Origin: Maridesulfovibrio sp.
Lineage (GTDB): Bacteria; Desulfobacterota; Desulfovibrionia; Desulfovibrionales; Desulfovibrionaceae
Assembly (NCBI RefSeq): GCF_963667685.1
Contig: NZ_OY763932.1
Coordinates: 310,001 to 374,000 of the forward strand
DNA length: 64,000 bases
Direction of reading: 5' to 3'
Shown: one piece after another, positions 34,464 through 43,969 of the stretch
How the letters are laid out: every line of letters begins with the position of its first letter
How positions within the stretch are numbered: the first letter of the stretch is position 1
Notes under the pieces: model-generated
The model's database searches: none
The model's input: only the letters and a program-made list of their open reading frames with translations
Told to the model about the DNA's origin: nothing
Translations under genes and position numbers: made by a program

Positions 34464-36959
34464 ATGATCACCAAGCGAGCGCTAACCTACTGGGTGAAAA
34501 ACAGTAATATGAAATTACAGCTCATATTGCTTGTAGTCATCTTTTTTACAGTAGCAGTAAGGTTAATTCCGCTGGAAATGCAGAAAAAGATCATTAACCA
34601 GGCGATAAGTATGCGCAAGGTTGATTTACTTTTGATGTATTCCGGGTTTTATATTGCATCGGTAGTAGCAGCCAGTCTGCTTAAATACCTAATAACTGTT
34701 TTGCAGACTTACATCGGGCAGGAGTCGCTTGCTGAAATGCGTAAAGGACTTTACGCCCACATCCTGACCCTGCCGCTCGGATATTTCAGAAAAGCCAATC
34801 CGGGGATGGTTGTCTCATCATTGGTGACGGAACTTGCTCCTGCCGGTGAATATGTAGGTCAATCATTGGCTGTTCCTGTTACAAACCTGCTTACGCTTTT
34901 AGCTTTTGCCGGATACATGTTTTTCCTCAACCCCATTATGGCCGGCATCTCTATAGCACTATATCCCTTTGTTATTTATCTGGTTCCTAAACTCCAGAAA
35001 AAAACAAATAGTGCAAATAAAGAGCGGGTCGATGTTACTAGAAACCTCTCCAGTCACATAAACGAGACAATCTCCGGTATTCACGAAATCCATGGCAACG
35101 GTTCATACCGTATTGAAAACCGCAAATACGGTGATTTCGTAGACCGTCTTTTTAAAATCAGGATCACATGGATTCTTTATAGGCAGGGAATTAAAGTCCT
35201 GAACAATTTTTTCCAAAACCTCGGCCCGTTCCTGCTCTTTATTGTTGGCGGTTATCTCGCGATTCAAGGGCGTTTCGACCTTGGTGCACTGGTCGCATTT
35301 CTTTCAGCTTATGAAAAGATTTATGATCCCTGGAAAGAACTTATGGATTTCTATCAGGTCCATAATGATGCTTCTGTCCGCTACAACAGGGTTATGGAGT
35401 ACTTTGATGCCAAACCTGAATTTGAACTCGAACCTGAAGGCCGTGATCCTGTCAAACTTAAAGGTGACATTGAAGTCCAAAATCTCGGGTTCACTGTCTC
35501 TGGAAACGTCAGGCTGCTGAAACAGATCAATATGCGGCTCAAACCCGGGGAACAAATGGCTCTGGTGGGATTTTCCGGCAGTGGTAAGAGTACATTGGCT
35601 CAGTGCGTTTCCCAGTTGTATAAATATACGAGCGGATCAGTTAAAATTGACGGTTATGAAGTTAACGAACTGACCAAGGCAGACCTTGTCCATAACATGG
35701 GGATTGTAGCCCAGTCTCCGTTCATCTTTTCAGGAACAATAAAAGACAATCTGCTATACTCCTGTGCGGCCATTATCGATAATGACCCTGAAGCGGAGCA
35801 GAAAATGCCTGACCGGGACAACATGATTGAGGCTATTCAGCAAGCCGGAATATTTGTCGATGTCCTGCGCTTTGGCCTTAATACGCTCCTTGATCCTGAT
35901 AAAGAGGCGGAGCTTTCCGAACGGCTTGTAAGGGTACGCAAAAATTTCCACTCCGACTACGGTGATAAACTCGCAGAGCATGTTGAATTTTACCGCGCCG
36001 GCCAATATCTTGTTTATTCAAGCGTTGCCGGCAACATAACATTTGGTCATGCTAATGATGAAAGTTTCTCTGGACGGGCACTGGTCAGCAATGAATACTT
36101 TTTGGCCTTTCTTAAGGAAGCACAGCTTGAAACCCCGCTTCTCAGTCTTGGACGCGAACTTGCCAAACAGACTGTGGATATTCTCGGTAATCTCCCACCC
36201 GATGAAGTTTTCTTTGAGCAAAGCCCTATTCCTTCCGAAGAATTTGAAGGATATAAGCAGCTCATAACACGCATAGAAGACATACCGCTGCCGGATATTG
36301 AAGAGAAAGACCGGGAGATGCTGCTGCATTTGGCTCTTAGCTTTGTTCCCGGCAGGCATAAAATTGTTGCATTGCCGACAGTACTGCAGGGACTCATCCT
36401 CGACGGACGCAAAATGTTCAATGCCAAAGTTCTTGAGGAAAGGCCTGAGACATTCAGCTTCTACCAGATGACCGAATTCATCCCTTCACAGACTATTTTG
36501 GACAATATCCTCTTCGGTAAACCCAAAACCGACCACCCAAAAGTACAGGATACCATCAACCAATCCTTGATACAGCTGCTCATTGAGGAAGATCTTCTTG
36601 AAACAGTTGTTGAGCTTGGGATGGAATTCCAGGTCGGCACCAAAGGCGATAAGCTTTCCGGTGGACAGTGTCAGAAGCTGGCAATTGCACGCACATTCCT
36701 GAAGAATCCTCCAATTATGATTATGGATGAGGCAACTTCAGCGCTTGATAACAGGTCACAGAACAGAATACAGGGACTGCTGGAAACAAAGTGGAAAGGC
36801 AAGGCAACCCTTATTTCAGTAATTCACAGGCTGGATACAATTAAAAACTACGATAAAGTTGCAGTAATGAAGGCTGGTAAATTAATGGAAGTCGGTCCCT
36901 ACGAGGAACTCATGGAACGCAAGGGACTGCTTTATGAACTCGTACATGGAGCGCATTAG
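34464..36959 (+). CDS. ABC exporter (permease-ATPase fusion) with large insertion in the ATPase domain
   Basis: An 831-residue half-exporter. An N-terminal six-helix permease domain (to about 310) is followed by the ATPase: Walker A GFSGSGKST (about 369), Q-loop VAQSPFIF (about 415), signature LSGGQ (about 731), Walker B IMIMDEATSALD (about 750) and the switch histidine in VIHRLDT. In ordinary exporters the Q-loop and signature are about 60 residues apart; here about 315. The insertion has two more copies of the post-Q-loop segment: SSVAGNITFG (about 520) and SQTILDNILFGK (about 676), resembling SGTIKDNLLYS at about 421. Start ATG 34464 has AGGAG. It ends 2 bases before the cyclic-nucleotide-binding gene. 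The substrate is unknown. Confidence 0.85.
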   Translation: MITKRALTYWVKNSNMKLQLILLVVIFFTVAVRLIPLEMQKKIINQAISMRKVDLLLMYSGFYIASVVAASLLKYLITVLQTYIGQESLAEMRKGLYAHILTLPLGYFRKANPGMVVSSLVTELAPAGEYVGQSLAVPVTNLLTLLAFAGYMFFLNPIMAGISIALYPFVIYLVPKLQKKTNSANKERVDVTRNLSSHINETISGIHEIHGNGSYRIENRKYGDFVDRLFKIRITWILYRQGIKVLNNFFQNLGPFLLFIVGGYLAIQGRFDLGALVAFLSAYEKIYDPWKELMDFYQVHNDASVRYNRVMEYFDAKPEFELEPEGRDPVKLKGDIEVQNLGFTVSGNVRLLKQINMRLKPGEQMALVGFSGSGKSTLAQCVSQLYKYTSGSVKIDGYEVNELTKADLVHNMGIVAQSPFIFSGTIKDNLLYSCAAIIDNDPEAEQKMPDRDNMIEAIQQAGIFVDVLRFGLNTLLDPDKEAELSERLVRVRKNFHSDYGDKLAEHVEFYRAGQYLVYSSVAGNITFGHANDESFSGRALVSNEYFLAFLKEAQLETPLLSLGRELAKQTVDILGNLPPDEVFFEQSPIPSEEFEGYKQLITRIEDIPLPDIEEKDREMLLHLALSFVPGRHKIVALPTVLQGLILDGRKMFNAKVLEERPETFSFYQMTEFIPSQTILDNILFGKPKTDHPKVQDTINQSLIQLLIEEDLLETVVELGMEFQVGTKGDKLSGGQCQKLAIARTFLKNPPIMIMDEATSALDNRSQNRIQGLLETKWKGKATLISVIHRLDTIKNYDKVAVMKAGKLMEVGPYEELMERKGLLYELVHGAH

Positions 36960-36961
36960 TC

Positions 36962-37459
36962 ATGGCAGCAGAAACAAGTGAATATCAAGAACATCTAGAG
37001 ATAATGAGGGAAATACCATATTTTTCGAGTCTCGAACTTGAGGCACAAAAACTGATCGCCTACCTTTGCGTACGCGAAAAATTCACTGCCGGAGATGAAG
37101 TCTTTGCCAGTGGCGACTTCGATAAGTCTGCTTACTTTATCATAAAAGGCAATATGGAAGCATATCTGAATTCAGGTTCCGAGAAAATCCAGTCCTTCAA
37201 GGAAGGCGACTTCGTTGGGGCTCTTTCGCTTATTGGAAACTCCAAAAGATTATTCACCTTGAAAGCTATTACAGACTGCGTCTGTATCAGGCTGACCAGT
37301 GAAAAATTTAAAAAAGCTCAAGAACAGTACCCTGAGATAAGCAAAAAATTTTTGAAAGCTACTGTTGACATGATAAGCAACTGGGAAGAGAGGTTCATTT
37401 CCAAATACAACCCAGGGTGCGCAGGATGCACTACTGGCATAGGATTGACACTTATATAA
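36962..37459 (+). CDS. Cyclic-nucleotide-binding-domain protein
   Basis: A 165-residue single cNMP-binding domain (Crp-type beta roll) without a DNA-binding helix-turn-helix. The pattern SAYFIIKGNMEAYL and FKEGDFVGALSLIG is typical (here KSAYFIIKGNMEAY, EGDFVGALSLIGN). Its ATG follows the ABC exporter stop by two bases, so the two are translationally coupled. The C-terminus has two close cysteines (GCAGC). It likely acts as a small regulatory subunit or effector sensor for the exporter; that is inferred from coupling only. Confidence 0.84.
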   Translation: MAAETSEYQEHLEIMREIPYFSSLELEAQKLIAYLCVREKFTAGDEVFASGDFDKSAYFIIKGNMEAYLNSGSEKIQSFKEGDFVGALSLIGNSKRLFTLKAITDCVCIRLTSEKFKKAQEQYPEISKKFLKATVDMISNWEERFISKYNPGCAGCTTGIGLTLI

Positions 37460-37486
37460 CATAAAAAGGCTCACAGGATTATTCAT

Positions 37487-38089
37487 ATGAAAAACACTAT
37501 GTTAACTGCTGCTGTCTTAGTCCTGCTGCTCACGACGAATGTGATGGCGGCAAGCAATGCACCTGAATCTGTTGCTGGTATAACTATTGGAAACAATATT
37601 TCAACCATTAAATCCATTGTCGAAATGAATTCTGCAACATCTCCGTGGCAGGAAGAATTCATAAAACGAGTCGCCTTGAAAGACATTGAAGGGTACAAGG
37701 GTGGTTATGTTGTTATAGGTGACTGCAAGCGCAAAGACATTATCTTACGCATGAAGCTTAAGTATCAGGATTCCAGCATGGAATTTTTTAATAAGATTTA
37801 CGCTAAAATTGAAAAAAGGTTCGGCAAGCCTAACGACTGGAGAGGAAACCCGTTTGGAACTCTTAAGGTTTGGAAATGGTCTCTTGGCGATGCAGATGGC
37901 AACGTCAGCCTGATTCTCCAACATTTCAGCGGTGATGACGACAGCATTACTAAAGGTAATTCTATCAGGCTTTCCCGCCCTTCCTGGATAAAAGATGAAA
38001 TGGAATGCTGGGAAAAAGACCACCCGGAAGTCTACGAAAAACCTATTCCTGCCAAGATGGATGGAATAAAGTGGTTTCTTCCTTACTAA
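37487..38089 (+). CDS. Hypothetical secreted protein, 200 residues
   Basis: A protein with a clear Sec signal peptide (LTAAVLVLLLTTNVMA, cleavage near residue 22 after MAA). The mature part is soluble, with a segment of aromatic and charged residues (LKVWKWSLGDADGNVSLI) and a tryptophan-rich end. I recognise no family. It begins 27 bases after the cyclic-nucleotide-binding gene, so it is probably in the same transcript as the ABC exporter. Confidence 0.72.
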   Translation: MKNTMLTAAVLVLLLTTNVMAASNAPESVAGITIGNNISTIKSIVEMNSATSPWQEEFIKRVALKDIEGYKGGYVVIGDCKRKDIILRMKLKYQDSSMEFFNKIYAKIEKRFGKPNDWRGNPFGTLKVWKWSLGDADGNVSLILQHFSGDDDSITKGNSIRLSRPSWIKDEMECWEKDHPEVYEKPIPAKMDGIKWFLPY

Positions 38090-38243
38090 GGTGAAGCACC
38101 GCAGAAACAGAGCCTCACTACCGTGCAGAAACTCCAAATGTCTACTTTAAGTCTTCGCTTCTGTTTTGAATATTATTGACCCGAGCATCTGTTCCGACTT
38201 TCCAGTTTTAGCCAGAAATAAAATCATCTTACCCAGAAATAAA

Positions 38244-38276
38244 GAAAAGGCCCCGCTCTCATGAACGGGGCCTTTT
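38244..38276 (-). terminator. Terminator of the qrc operon
   Basis: Stem AAAAGGCCCCG / CGGGGCCTTTT; on the minus strand followed by TTTCTTTATTTC. It lies 28 bases after qrcD. Confidence 0.85.
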
Positions 38277-38303
38277 GACTTACTATAAGCAACCAGCTTA
38301 ATA

Positions 38304-39536
38304 CTACTTCTTGTTCAGCTTGAGTTCCTGAGGGAACACAGGCAGGTAGCGGTAGCAAAGGCTGAGTACCAGTGCACCATAAGCACAGATCATCAGGGAT
38401 GTAGCCCACTCTGCCCAGTTAGGCAGGTACACTTCCCAGTTATCGAAAGGCATAACCGGAATAGCAATGGTCTGTACGGTGAATACGTAACGGTTGATGG
38501 TTACGCCGATGCAGTCCAGAATTGCTGCGGTGTACAGCAGACTGGGGTTGTTTCTGATGGAAGGAGTGATCAGCATGATGGCGGGAACGATGCCGCAAAG
38601 CACGATCTCAGTCCAAAGAAGCCACTGGCCGTATGCGTTGCCGTGGAACATCTGATCAAAGGTCAGTCCGACGGAAGGCAGGTAGCCTACAGCCCAGGCC
38701 CATGTGTCGATGATCTTGAAGAACATGTACACACAGAGCATGGTTCCGGCAATTTTACCCATCAGGGCTTTAACTTTATATTCAACCAGTTTCTTACCGG
38801 TCATTTTCTCGATGAGGGTACAAACCAGAACTGTGAAAACAGGACCGGAACCAACAGCAGAGAGAACGAAGAGGAAGAAAGTCCAGGGCCAAATAAAGAA
38901 GCCTTCACGGAAGGCGTAAGGACGGCCGAACATAACGCCGTACATACCGCCAAGAGAACCCTGGTGGAAGGTTGACAGGAAGGTTCCGATACCTGCGAAC
39001 AGAGCCATATTCACGTGCAGGTGATGGGCAAAGTGGTGCAGGAAAGGAATCTTGTTCAGCTGCTTCTGTTCGAAGATCAGCGGAATGAATTCAATAATCA
39101 GAACTGTGCAGTAACAGGTAATACAGAAGATAACTTCTGTGAGCATGGAGTGCACGTTAGGGTGCCAGTAGCCGAACCATGCACGGATAGGCTGACCGAT
39201 GTCCATGGTCAGGATGAGCATGGCGCCGGAGTAGCACAGGAATCCGAGAATTACTGCAAGGTTGATGATATTTTTAAGTTGATCGATCTTGAGGATGTAC
39301 TTGAGGAACCCGGTGAAAAATGCACCGGCACCAAGTGCGATAACCGCAAGGTCAAAAGTAATCCAGAGGCCGAACCCGAAGTAGTTGTCAAGGCCGGTTA
39401 CGCCAATGCCGTAATAGAAAATCTGTCCGGCAGCGTAAACGCCCCAGAGCAGGACGGCGAGAGGAAATGCCATCCAAAGCAGAAACTTAGGCAGTCCGCA
39501 ACGTTTTACGCCTTCGGGGAAGAGATTGTTATCCAT
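38304..39536 (-). CDS. qrcD: Quinone reductase complex subunit QrcD (NrfD-type membrane protein)
   Basis: A 410-residue polytopic protein of the NrfD/PsrC family, with about ten hydrophobic helices. In the Qrc complex it anchors the other subunits and carries the menaquinone site. Segment FWIWPWTFFLF-like hydrophobic runs and GSLGGMYGVMFGRPYAF are visible. It is the last gene of the qrcABCD operon, 14 bases after qrcC. Confidence 0.93.
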   Translation of the reverse strand: MDNNLFPEGVKRCGLPKFLLWMAFPLAVLLWGVYAAGQIFYYGIGVTGLDNYFGFGLWITFDLAVIALGAGAFFTGFLKYILKIDQLKNIINLAVILGFLCYSGAMLILTMDIGQPIRAWFGYWHPNVHSMLTEVIFCITCYCTVLIIEFIPLIFEQKQLNKIPFLHHFAHHLHVNMALFAGIGTFLSTFHQGSLGGMYGVMFGRPYAFREGFFIWPWTFFLFVLSAVGSGPVFTVLVCTLIEKMTGKKLVEYKVKALMGKIAGTMLCVYMFFKIIDTWAWAVGYLPSVGLTFDQMFHGNAYGQWLLWTEIVLCGIVPAIMLITPSIRNNPSLLYTAAILDCIGVTINRYVFTVQTIAIPVMPFDNWEVYLPNWAEWATSLMICAYGALVLSLCYRYLPVFPQELKLNKK

Positions 39537-39550
39537 GGTAAACCTCCCTC

Positions 39551-40309
39551 CTAGTGCTTGTCTTCAGCGATGTGGTTATCACTCTGCTCACGGACCCAGT
39601 CACGACGGCTGATGTAGTAAACCTGAGGTTCCATACCGATAGATTCCAGAATGCGGAAAGCATTGGGGCTCTTGATCAGTTCATGGACTTTGTGCTCAGG
39701 GTTCTTTGAATCACCGAAAGAGATTGCTCCAGTGGGGCATGCTTCCAGACAGGCAGGCTGATACCATCCGTCAGGCAGCTTATTTGGGTCCATACCTTCG
39801 TTACGGGCACGCTGACGTGCATTCAGCAGTCTGGAGTGACAGAAGTTGCATTTCTCAACAACACCGCGAGGACGGGTTGATGTTGAGGGAGACAACGCCT
39901 TGTCCATTCCGCCGGGCCAAACCGGATCAAGCCATCCGAAGTAACGGGCGTGGTAAGGACACGCAGCCATACAGTACCTGCAACCGATGCAGCGAGGATA
40001 AATCTGGCTGACGATTCCGCCTTCTTCATCCTTGGTAGTGGCAACTACAGGACAGACGGGAACACAGGCGGGATGACCGCACTGCATGCATGGTCTGGGC
40101 AGGTAGGCAACTTCCCTGTTGGGGAATTCCTTACCATTGTTGAGTTCGTACACAAGCATCCAGGTGAGGGTCTTAAGCTTGTTGGACCCTTCCTCCATAG
40201 GCGCTATGTTATTTTCAGCCTGGCAGGATACCATACAAGCTCCGCAACCGGTACACTTGTCAACATCGACTACCATGGTCCATTTAGTATCAAATTCGAT
40301 ATGTTGCAT
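39551..40309 (-). CDS. qrcC: Quinone reductase complex subunit QrcC (iron-sulfur protein)
   Basis: A 252-residue ferredoxin-type electron-transfer subunit. It contains cysteine clusters CTGCGACMVSC, CMQCGHPACVPVC, CIGCRYCMAAC and a final CNFC/CLEAC pair, fitting four iron-sulfur centres. It connects QrcB and the haem subunit to the membrane quinone subunit. No twin-arginine signal is visible; export with QrcB is likely. Confidence 0.93.
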   Translation of the reverse strand: MQHIEFDTKWTMVVDVDKCTGCGACMVSCQAENNIAPMEEGSNKLKTLTWMLVYELNNGKEFPNREVAYLPRPCMQCGHPACVPVCPVVATTKDEEGGIVSQIYPRCIGCRYCMAACPYHARYFGWLDPVWPGGMDKALSPSTSTRPRGVVEKCNFCHSRLLNARQRARNEGMDPNKLPDGWYQPACLEACPTGAISFGDSKNPEHKVHELIKSPNAFRILESIGMEPQVYYISRRDWVREQSDNHIAEDKH

Positions 40310-40332
40310 AACGTGAATCCCCTGACTTTAAT

Positions 40333-42402
40333 TTAGGCGATACTCACGAAAGAACTGGTCCACACGGACAAACCGGTGCCGGACTCAGTGCCAACGGTGA
40401 GAAGTTTGGAGATATTTTCGCCTTTACCGCTGGAATACGCATCCCATGCAGTGTGACCGAATCCAAGAGGTGCGGCGATAACATCATTCATTACGCCTTC
40501 ATTAATGTGGATTCTGACAGCGCATTCTCCACCTGCTCCGCCAAGCTTGACCTTGGAACCTTCAGACACGCCGAGTTTTTTGGCTGTCTTGGAGTTAACC
40601 TGAACCATGATGTCTTTGCCCATTAGTTCAAACTTGCTGATGGCAACCACGTTCAGCGGCGGAATAGCCACAGTGGGAGTACCGAAGATAAGCTTGGAGT
40701 AAGGAGCGAGAGCAATTTCGCCGCCTTTAGGCATAGCAACAGCTTTGGACAGGACAGAAGCCGCAAACTTAAGGGAGTCGGATTCGGTGGAATCTGAAAC
40801 ATAAGCAGCGCCTTCCAAAAGGGAATCCCAATCTGCACCAGCTTTCTCGGCCTTAGCCTGATAAACTGCTTCAGAGGATTCATATCCAAGATCAATGCCC
40901 AATCCGGAAGCCACGCCGAGAATTACGTCTACAGTTGGCTTGCTGTTGTAGAGAGGCTCTGCAACAGGAGCACTGGCTGAAAGCATAGCCGCACCGACAC
41001 CATAAGGAGTCTGTGCATCTTCAAAACGCTCATAGCTAGTGGGGTTGGGCAGAATCAGGTCAGCTTTAGAAGCTGTTTCATCCATAAAAGTGCTGAAACT
41101 TACGAGGTAGCCTGCTTTTTCATATGCCGGAGCCAGAACTGTGTTCTGGGGCAGTGCGTAAACAGGGTTGGCTTCGTAAGCCATCATTACTTCAGGTGCT
41201 GCAATTTTACCCGCGGCGATACCTGAGAGGTAGCCGACGAAGTCTTTGGCAGCAAGTTCAAAACGGCCTTCGGCAGCGTCAACAGCTTTGGGCAGTTCAG
41301 GGAGAATCTTCATACCGCCGTCTTTGTTGACGCGGTCAAGCAGCATGTTGACAGCAGCAGCGGCGATCACATCGGCTGCACCGGCACCCTGAGCGAACTC
41401 GGAGCCTGCAACTACCAATGGAGCGGAAGATTTCATCATGCGCTTAGCAAGTGCAGCCATTTCAGTTCCAGCAACGCCAGTAGCTTTCTCCACTTTGTCG
41501 GGAGAGAATCTGGACATAACCAGAGTCTTAAAGTCAGCGAAGTCGGAAGCGGATGCGGATGCTCCAGCTTTAAGCAGATGGTAAGCAAGGCCGAGACAGA
41601 AAATAGCGCCGGTTCCGGGTGTTACCGGAATCCACTTATCTGCTGCTACGGCAGTATTGTTCTGGAAAGGACCTGCATAGATGTAAGACGCTTTAACATC
41701 TTCACCAGTGGGACGGTTGGAAGCGTAAACACGCTGGTTTCTCACAACCGAACCCCAGGAATCCATGGCATCCGCTCCTACAAAGAGGACGAAATCAGAA
41801 TTTTCCAGGTCATAACCGATCTGACCCTTTCCACCCATGCTGGAAAGTGCCACGGCTGCACCCTGCTCTTCACAGGGCATCAGGTAGCAGTCTGCACCCA
41901 TTTCTGAAGCAAAACCGGACAGAACCTCAGTTGCAGTACCGGTGACATCACCGGAAACAACAGCGAGTTTGCCTTTCTGTCCCTTGACTGCTGCAAGTTT
42001 CTCGGAAAGAAGCTTTTCCGCATCTTCCCAAGAGATTGACTCGTATTTGCCTTCAGCGGTCTTTTTCATAGGACCGTTAATACGAGAAGGACTGTACATG
42101 AGCTGCGGGCCGCTGGCGCTGATCGGATCAACACCACCCTTGCTCATTTCGTTTTCAGCATTTCCTCTGGTGAGGTAAGGGCTTCCGCCCACGGATTTAA
42201 CAATCTCAGAACAAGGAGCTGCGCCGAATTTAGCAACAGTAGCCTGTTCAGTGATCGTACCGTATTTCAATCTGGGGATCCAAGGCCAGTTCTGAGACCA
42301 GATTGAAGCGTCATCCAGAGATTTCCAAATTACAGGGGTGAAGAGTGAACCAACAACACCACCTGTTACCAATTGAATAAAAGTTCTGCGATCAATACCC
42401 AT
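40333..42402 (-). CDS. qrcB: Quinone reductase complex subunit QrcB (molybdopterin oxidoreductase family)
   Basis: A 689-residue protein of the molybdopterin oxidoreductase family. It starts with a Tat-like sequence (DRRTFIQLVTGGVVG), which would carry it to the periplasm or anchor it. The known Qrc subunit in Desulfovibrio belongs to this family but binds no molybdenum cofactor; the usual N-terminal iron-sulfur cysteine motif is absent here, in agreement. It is flanked by qrcA and qrcC with 13 and 23 bases. Confidence 0.92.
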   Translation of the reverse strand: MGIDRRTFIQLVTGGVVGSLFTPVIWKSLDDASIWSQNWPWIPRLKYGTITEQATVAKFGAAPCSEIVKSVGGSPYLTRGNAENEMSKGGVDPISASGPQLMYSPSRINGPMKKTAEGKYESISWEDAEKLLSEKLAAVKGQKGKLAVVSGDVTGTATEVLSGFASEMGADCYLMPCEEQGAAVALSSMGGKGQIGYDLENSDFVLFVGADAMDSWGSVVRNQRVYASNRPTGEDVKASYIYAGPFQNNTAVAADKWIPVTPGTGAIFCLGLAYHLLKAGASASASDFADFKTLVMSRFSPDKVEKATGVAGTEMAALAKRMMKSSAPLVVAGSEFAQGAGAADVIAAAAVNMLLDRVNKDGGMKILPELPKAVDAAEGRFELAAKDFVGYLSGIAAGKIAAPEVMMAYEANPVYALPQNTVLAPAYEKAGYLVSFSTFMDETASKADLILPNPTSYERFEDAQTPYGVGAAMLSASAPVAEPLYNSKPTVDVILGVASGLGIDLGYESSEAVYQAKAEKAGADWDSLLEGAAYVSDSTESDSLKFAASVLSKAVAMPKGGEIALAPYSKLIFGTPTVAIPPLNVVAISKFELMGKDIMVQVNSKTAKKLGVSEGSKVKLGGAGGECAVRIHINEGVMNDVIAAPLGFGHTAWDAYSSGKGENISKLLTVGTESGTGLSVWTSSFVSIA

Positions 42403-42415
42403 TGCAGTCCCTCAC

Positions 42416-42967
42416 TTACTTATGGCAGACGTAACATGCGTTGCTGGTACCAACTTCCGCATGACAGCGTTCACACTGCCACATCTTCATGGTCTGCTTG
42501 CTGTAACCGCTGATTCTGTTTTCGTAATACGTCGGCAGCGTGTCGCTGTTGCCTACGTCGGGATGGCAATCAGTACACTCGAAGCCTTGGTGTGCCATGT
42601 GCGAAAAGTAAACGTTATCGGGCTGATACTGATAAACCAGCCAGGGAACTTCCACACCCTTCTGCAGATATTCAGTCACGTAGATTTCTTCAGCTTTAGA
42701 TTCACCGAGTACATCTTCGTGACACTCAGCACACTTCTCATTGGAAGGCAGCCCTGCAAAGGAACCATCTTCCAGAAAGATGTGACATGACTCACAGTCC
42801 ATACCTTCACCTTCAACATGAACCTTGTGGCTGAAATCGATAGGCTGAGTTTTCTGGCTATAAATAACCTGCGGGAAAACCCACCAACCGACAATCAGGC
42901 TCGCAAGGACACCGATGAAGAAAGGAAGAACTCCTCCACACTGCTTCGATGTTCTTTTTTCCTCCAT
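42416..42967 (-). CDS. qrcA: Quinone reductase complex subunit QrcA (multihaem cytochrome c)
   Basis: A 183-residue membrane-anchored cytochrome c. A single helix (about residues 13-33) is followed by a periplasmic part with five CXXCH haem sites that I can see (CESCH, CAECH, CTDCH, CERCH, CYVCH). It accepts electrons from periplasmic hydrogenases and formate dehydrogenases through type I cytochrome c3 and passes them to the quinone pool via QrcBCD. Qrc is needed for sulfate reduction with hydrogen or formate. The Desulfovibrio vulgaris subunit is described, from memory, as hexahaem, so one site may be unconventional. Confidence 0.92.
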   Translation of the reverse strand: MEEKRTSKQCGGVLPFFIGVLASLIVGWWVFPQVIYSQKTQPIDFSHKVHVEGEGMDCESCHIFLEDGSFAGLPSNEKCAECHEDVLGESKAEEIYVTEYLQKGVEVPWLVYQYQPDNVYFSHMAHQGFECTDCHPDVGNSDTLPTYYENRISGYSKQTMKMWQCERCHAEVGTSNACYVCHK

Positions 42968-43159
42968 AACCTCGCCCCACTACTCCTTAAGTTTTGTGAA
43001 ACATAAACAACCAATTAACGCCATTTCTTCTAAAATAGAGAATCTTTCTATGTCAAGAGAATATGAAACTTTTCACAAACTCAAGAAATAGAAAAAGTGC
43101 ACTATTTTTTACAATTGGAGTGCGCAAAAGCGCCTGCCGGCCTTCAGCCGAAGCCTGGG

Positions 43160-43711
43160 TTAAAACTCAAATGGCGAACTGAACATGGCCAACAGCGGAA
43201 GTTCACGATCCTTATCGGAAAGTACAGGATTTTCAGTACTCCAGGGGATATCCAGGTCCGGATCATTCCACCTGATCCCGGCCTCACTGGCAGGGGAATA
43301 ACCGGAATCCACCTTGTACATGAACTCATTTTCCTCTGACAGAGTTTCATACCCATGCGCGAATCCCTTGGGGATGAACAGCCTGAGAAAGTTCTCGGCA
43401 GATAGTTCAATTTTGAACGATCTCCCATAGGTCGGCGACCCTTTGCGTAAATCAACAACTACATCATAAACAGCACCCCGGGTAACCCACACCAGCTTGG
43501 CCTGAGCATGCGGCGGCATCTGTAAATGCAAGCCCCTGATTACGCCGATCCCCGATGAATATGCATGATTGTCTTGAACAAAATCTGTAGGTAAACCATT
43601 TTCCGCAAAAACATTTTTATTAAAGCTTTCCAGAAAAAAGCCCCTTTTATCCCTGAAAACCTTCGGTTCTATGACCAATAGGCCGGGAAATTCCGTTTCA
43701 ATCAACTTCAC
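43160..43711 (-). CDS. rfbC: dTDP-4-dehydrorhamnose 3,5-epimerase
   Basis: A 183-residue cupin enzyme of dTDP-L-rhamnose synthesis (RmlC). It contains GFFLESFNKNVF near the N-terminus, the catalytic histidine segment GVIRGLHLQMPPHAQ, and PKGFAHGYETLSEE. The start is GTG at 43711, seven bases after GGAGG; the longer frame from 43738 has no site. The other rml genes are not in the window. Confidence 0.93.
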   Translation of the reverse strand: MKLIETEFPGLLVIEPKVFRDKRGFFLESFNKNVFAENGLPTDFVQDNHAYSSGIGVIRGLHLQMPPHAQAKLVWVTRGAVYDVVVDLRKGSPTYGRSFKIELSAENFLRLFIPKGFAHGYETLSEENEFMYKVDSGYSPASEAGIRWNDPDLDIPWSTENPVLSDKDRELPLLAMFSSPFEF

Positions 43712-43969
43712 GCATATCCTCCAAGCATGAGTAATCAAATTTCTGACACAAAAAACCGTTCTCCCAAAATTAACCGAGAATTACCTGAGATCACGAAATG
43801 ACACAACCTCATTTTTCACTTGATTGTCATATTTTTTATTATTTTCAGGTAGATTCATGATATTCACTTTTCCGTTACGGTCTGCTAACCTTTATCAACA
43901 ACTTATTGCATTTTGCTTCCAGAGAAGGTTAGATTTTTTATAAACATCAATTTTAAAACGGATTTAAGT

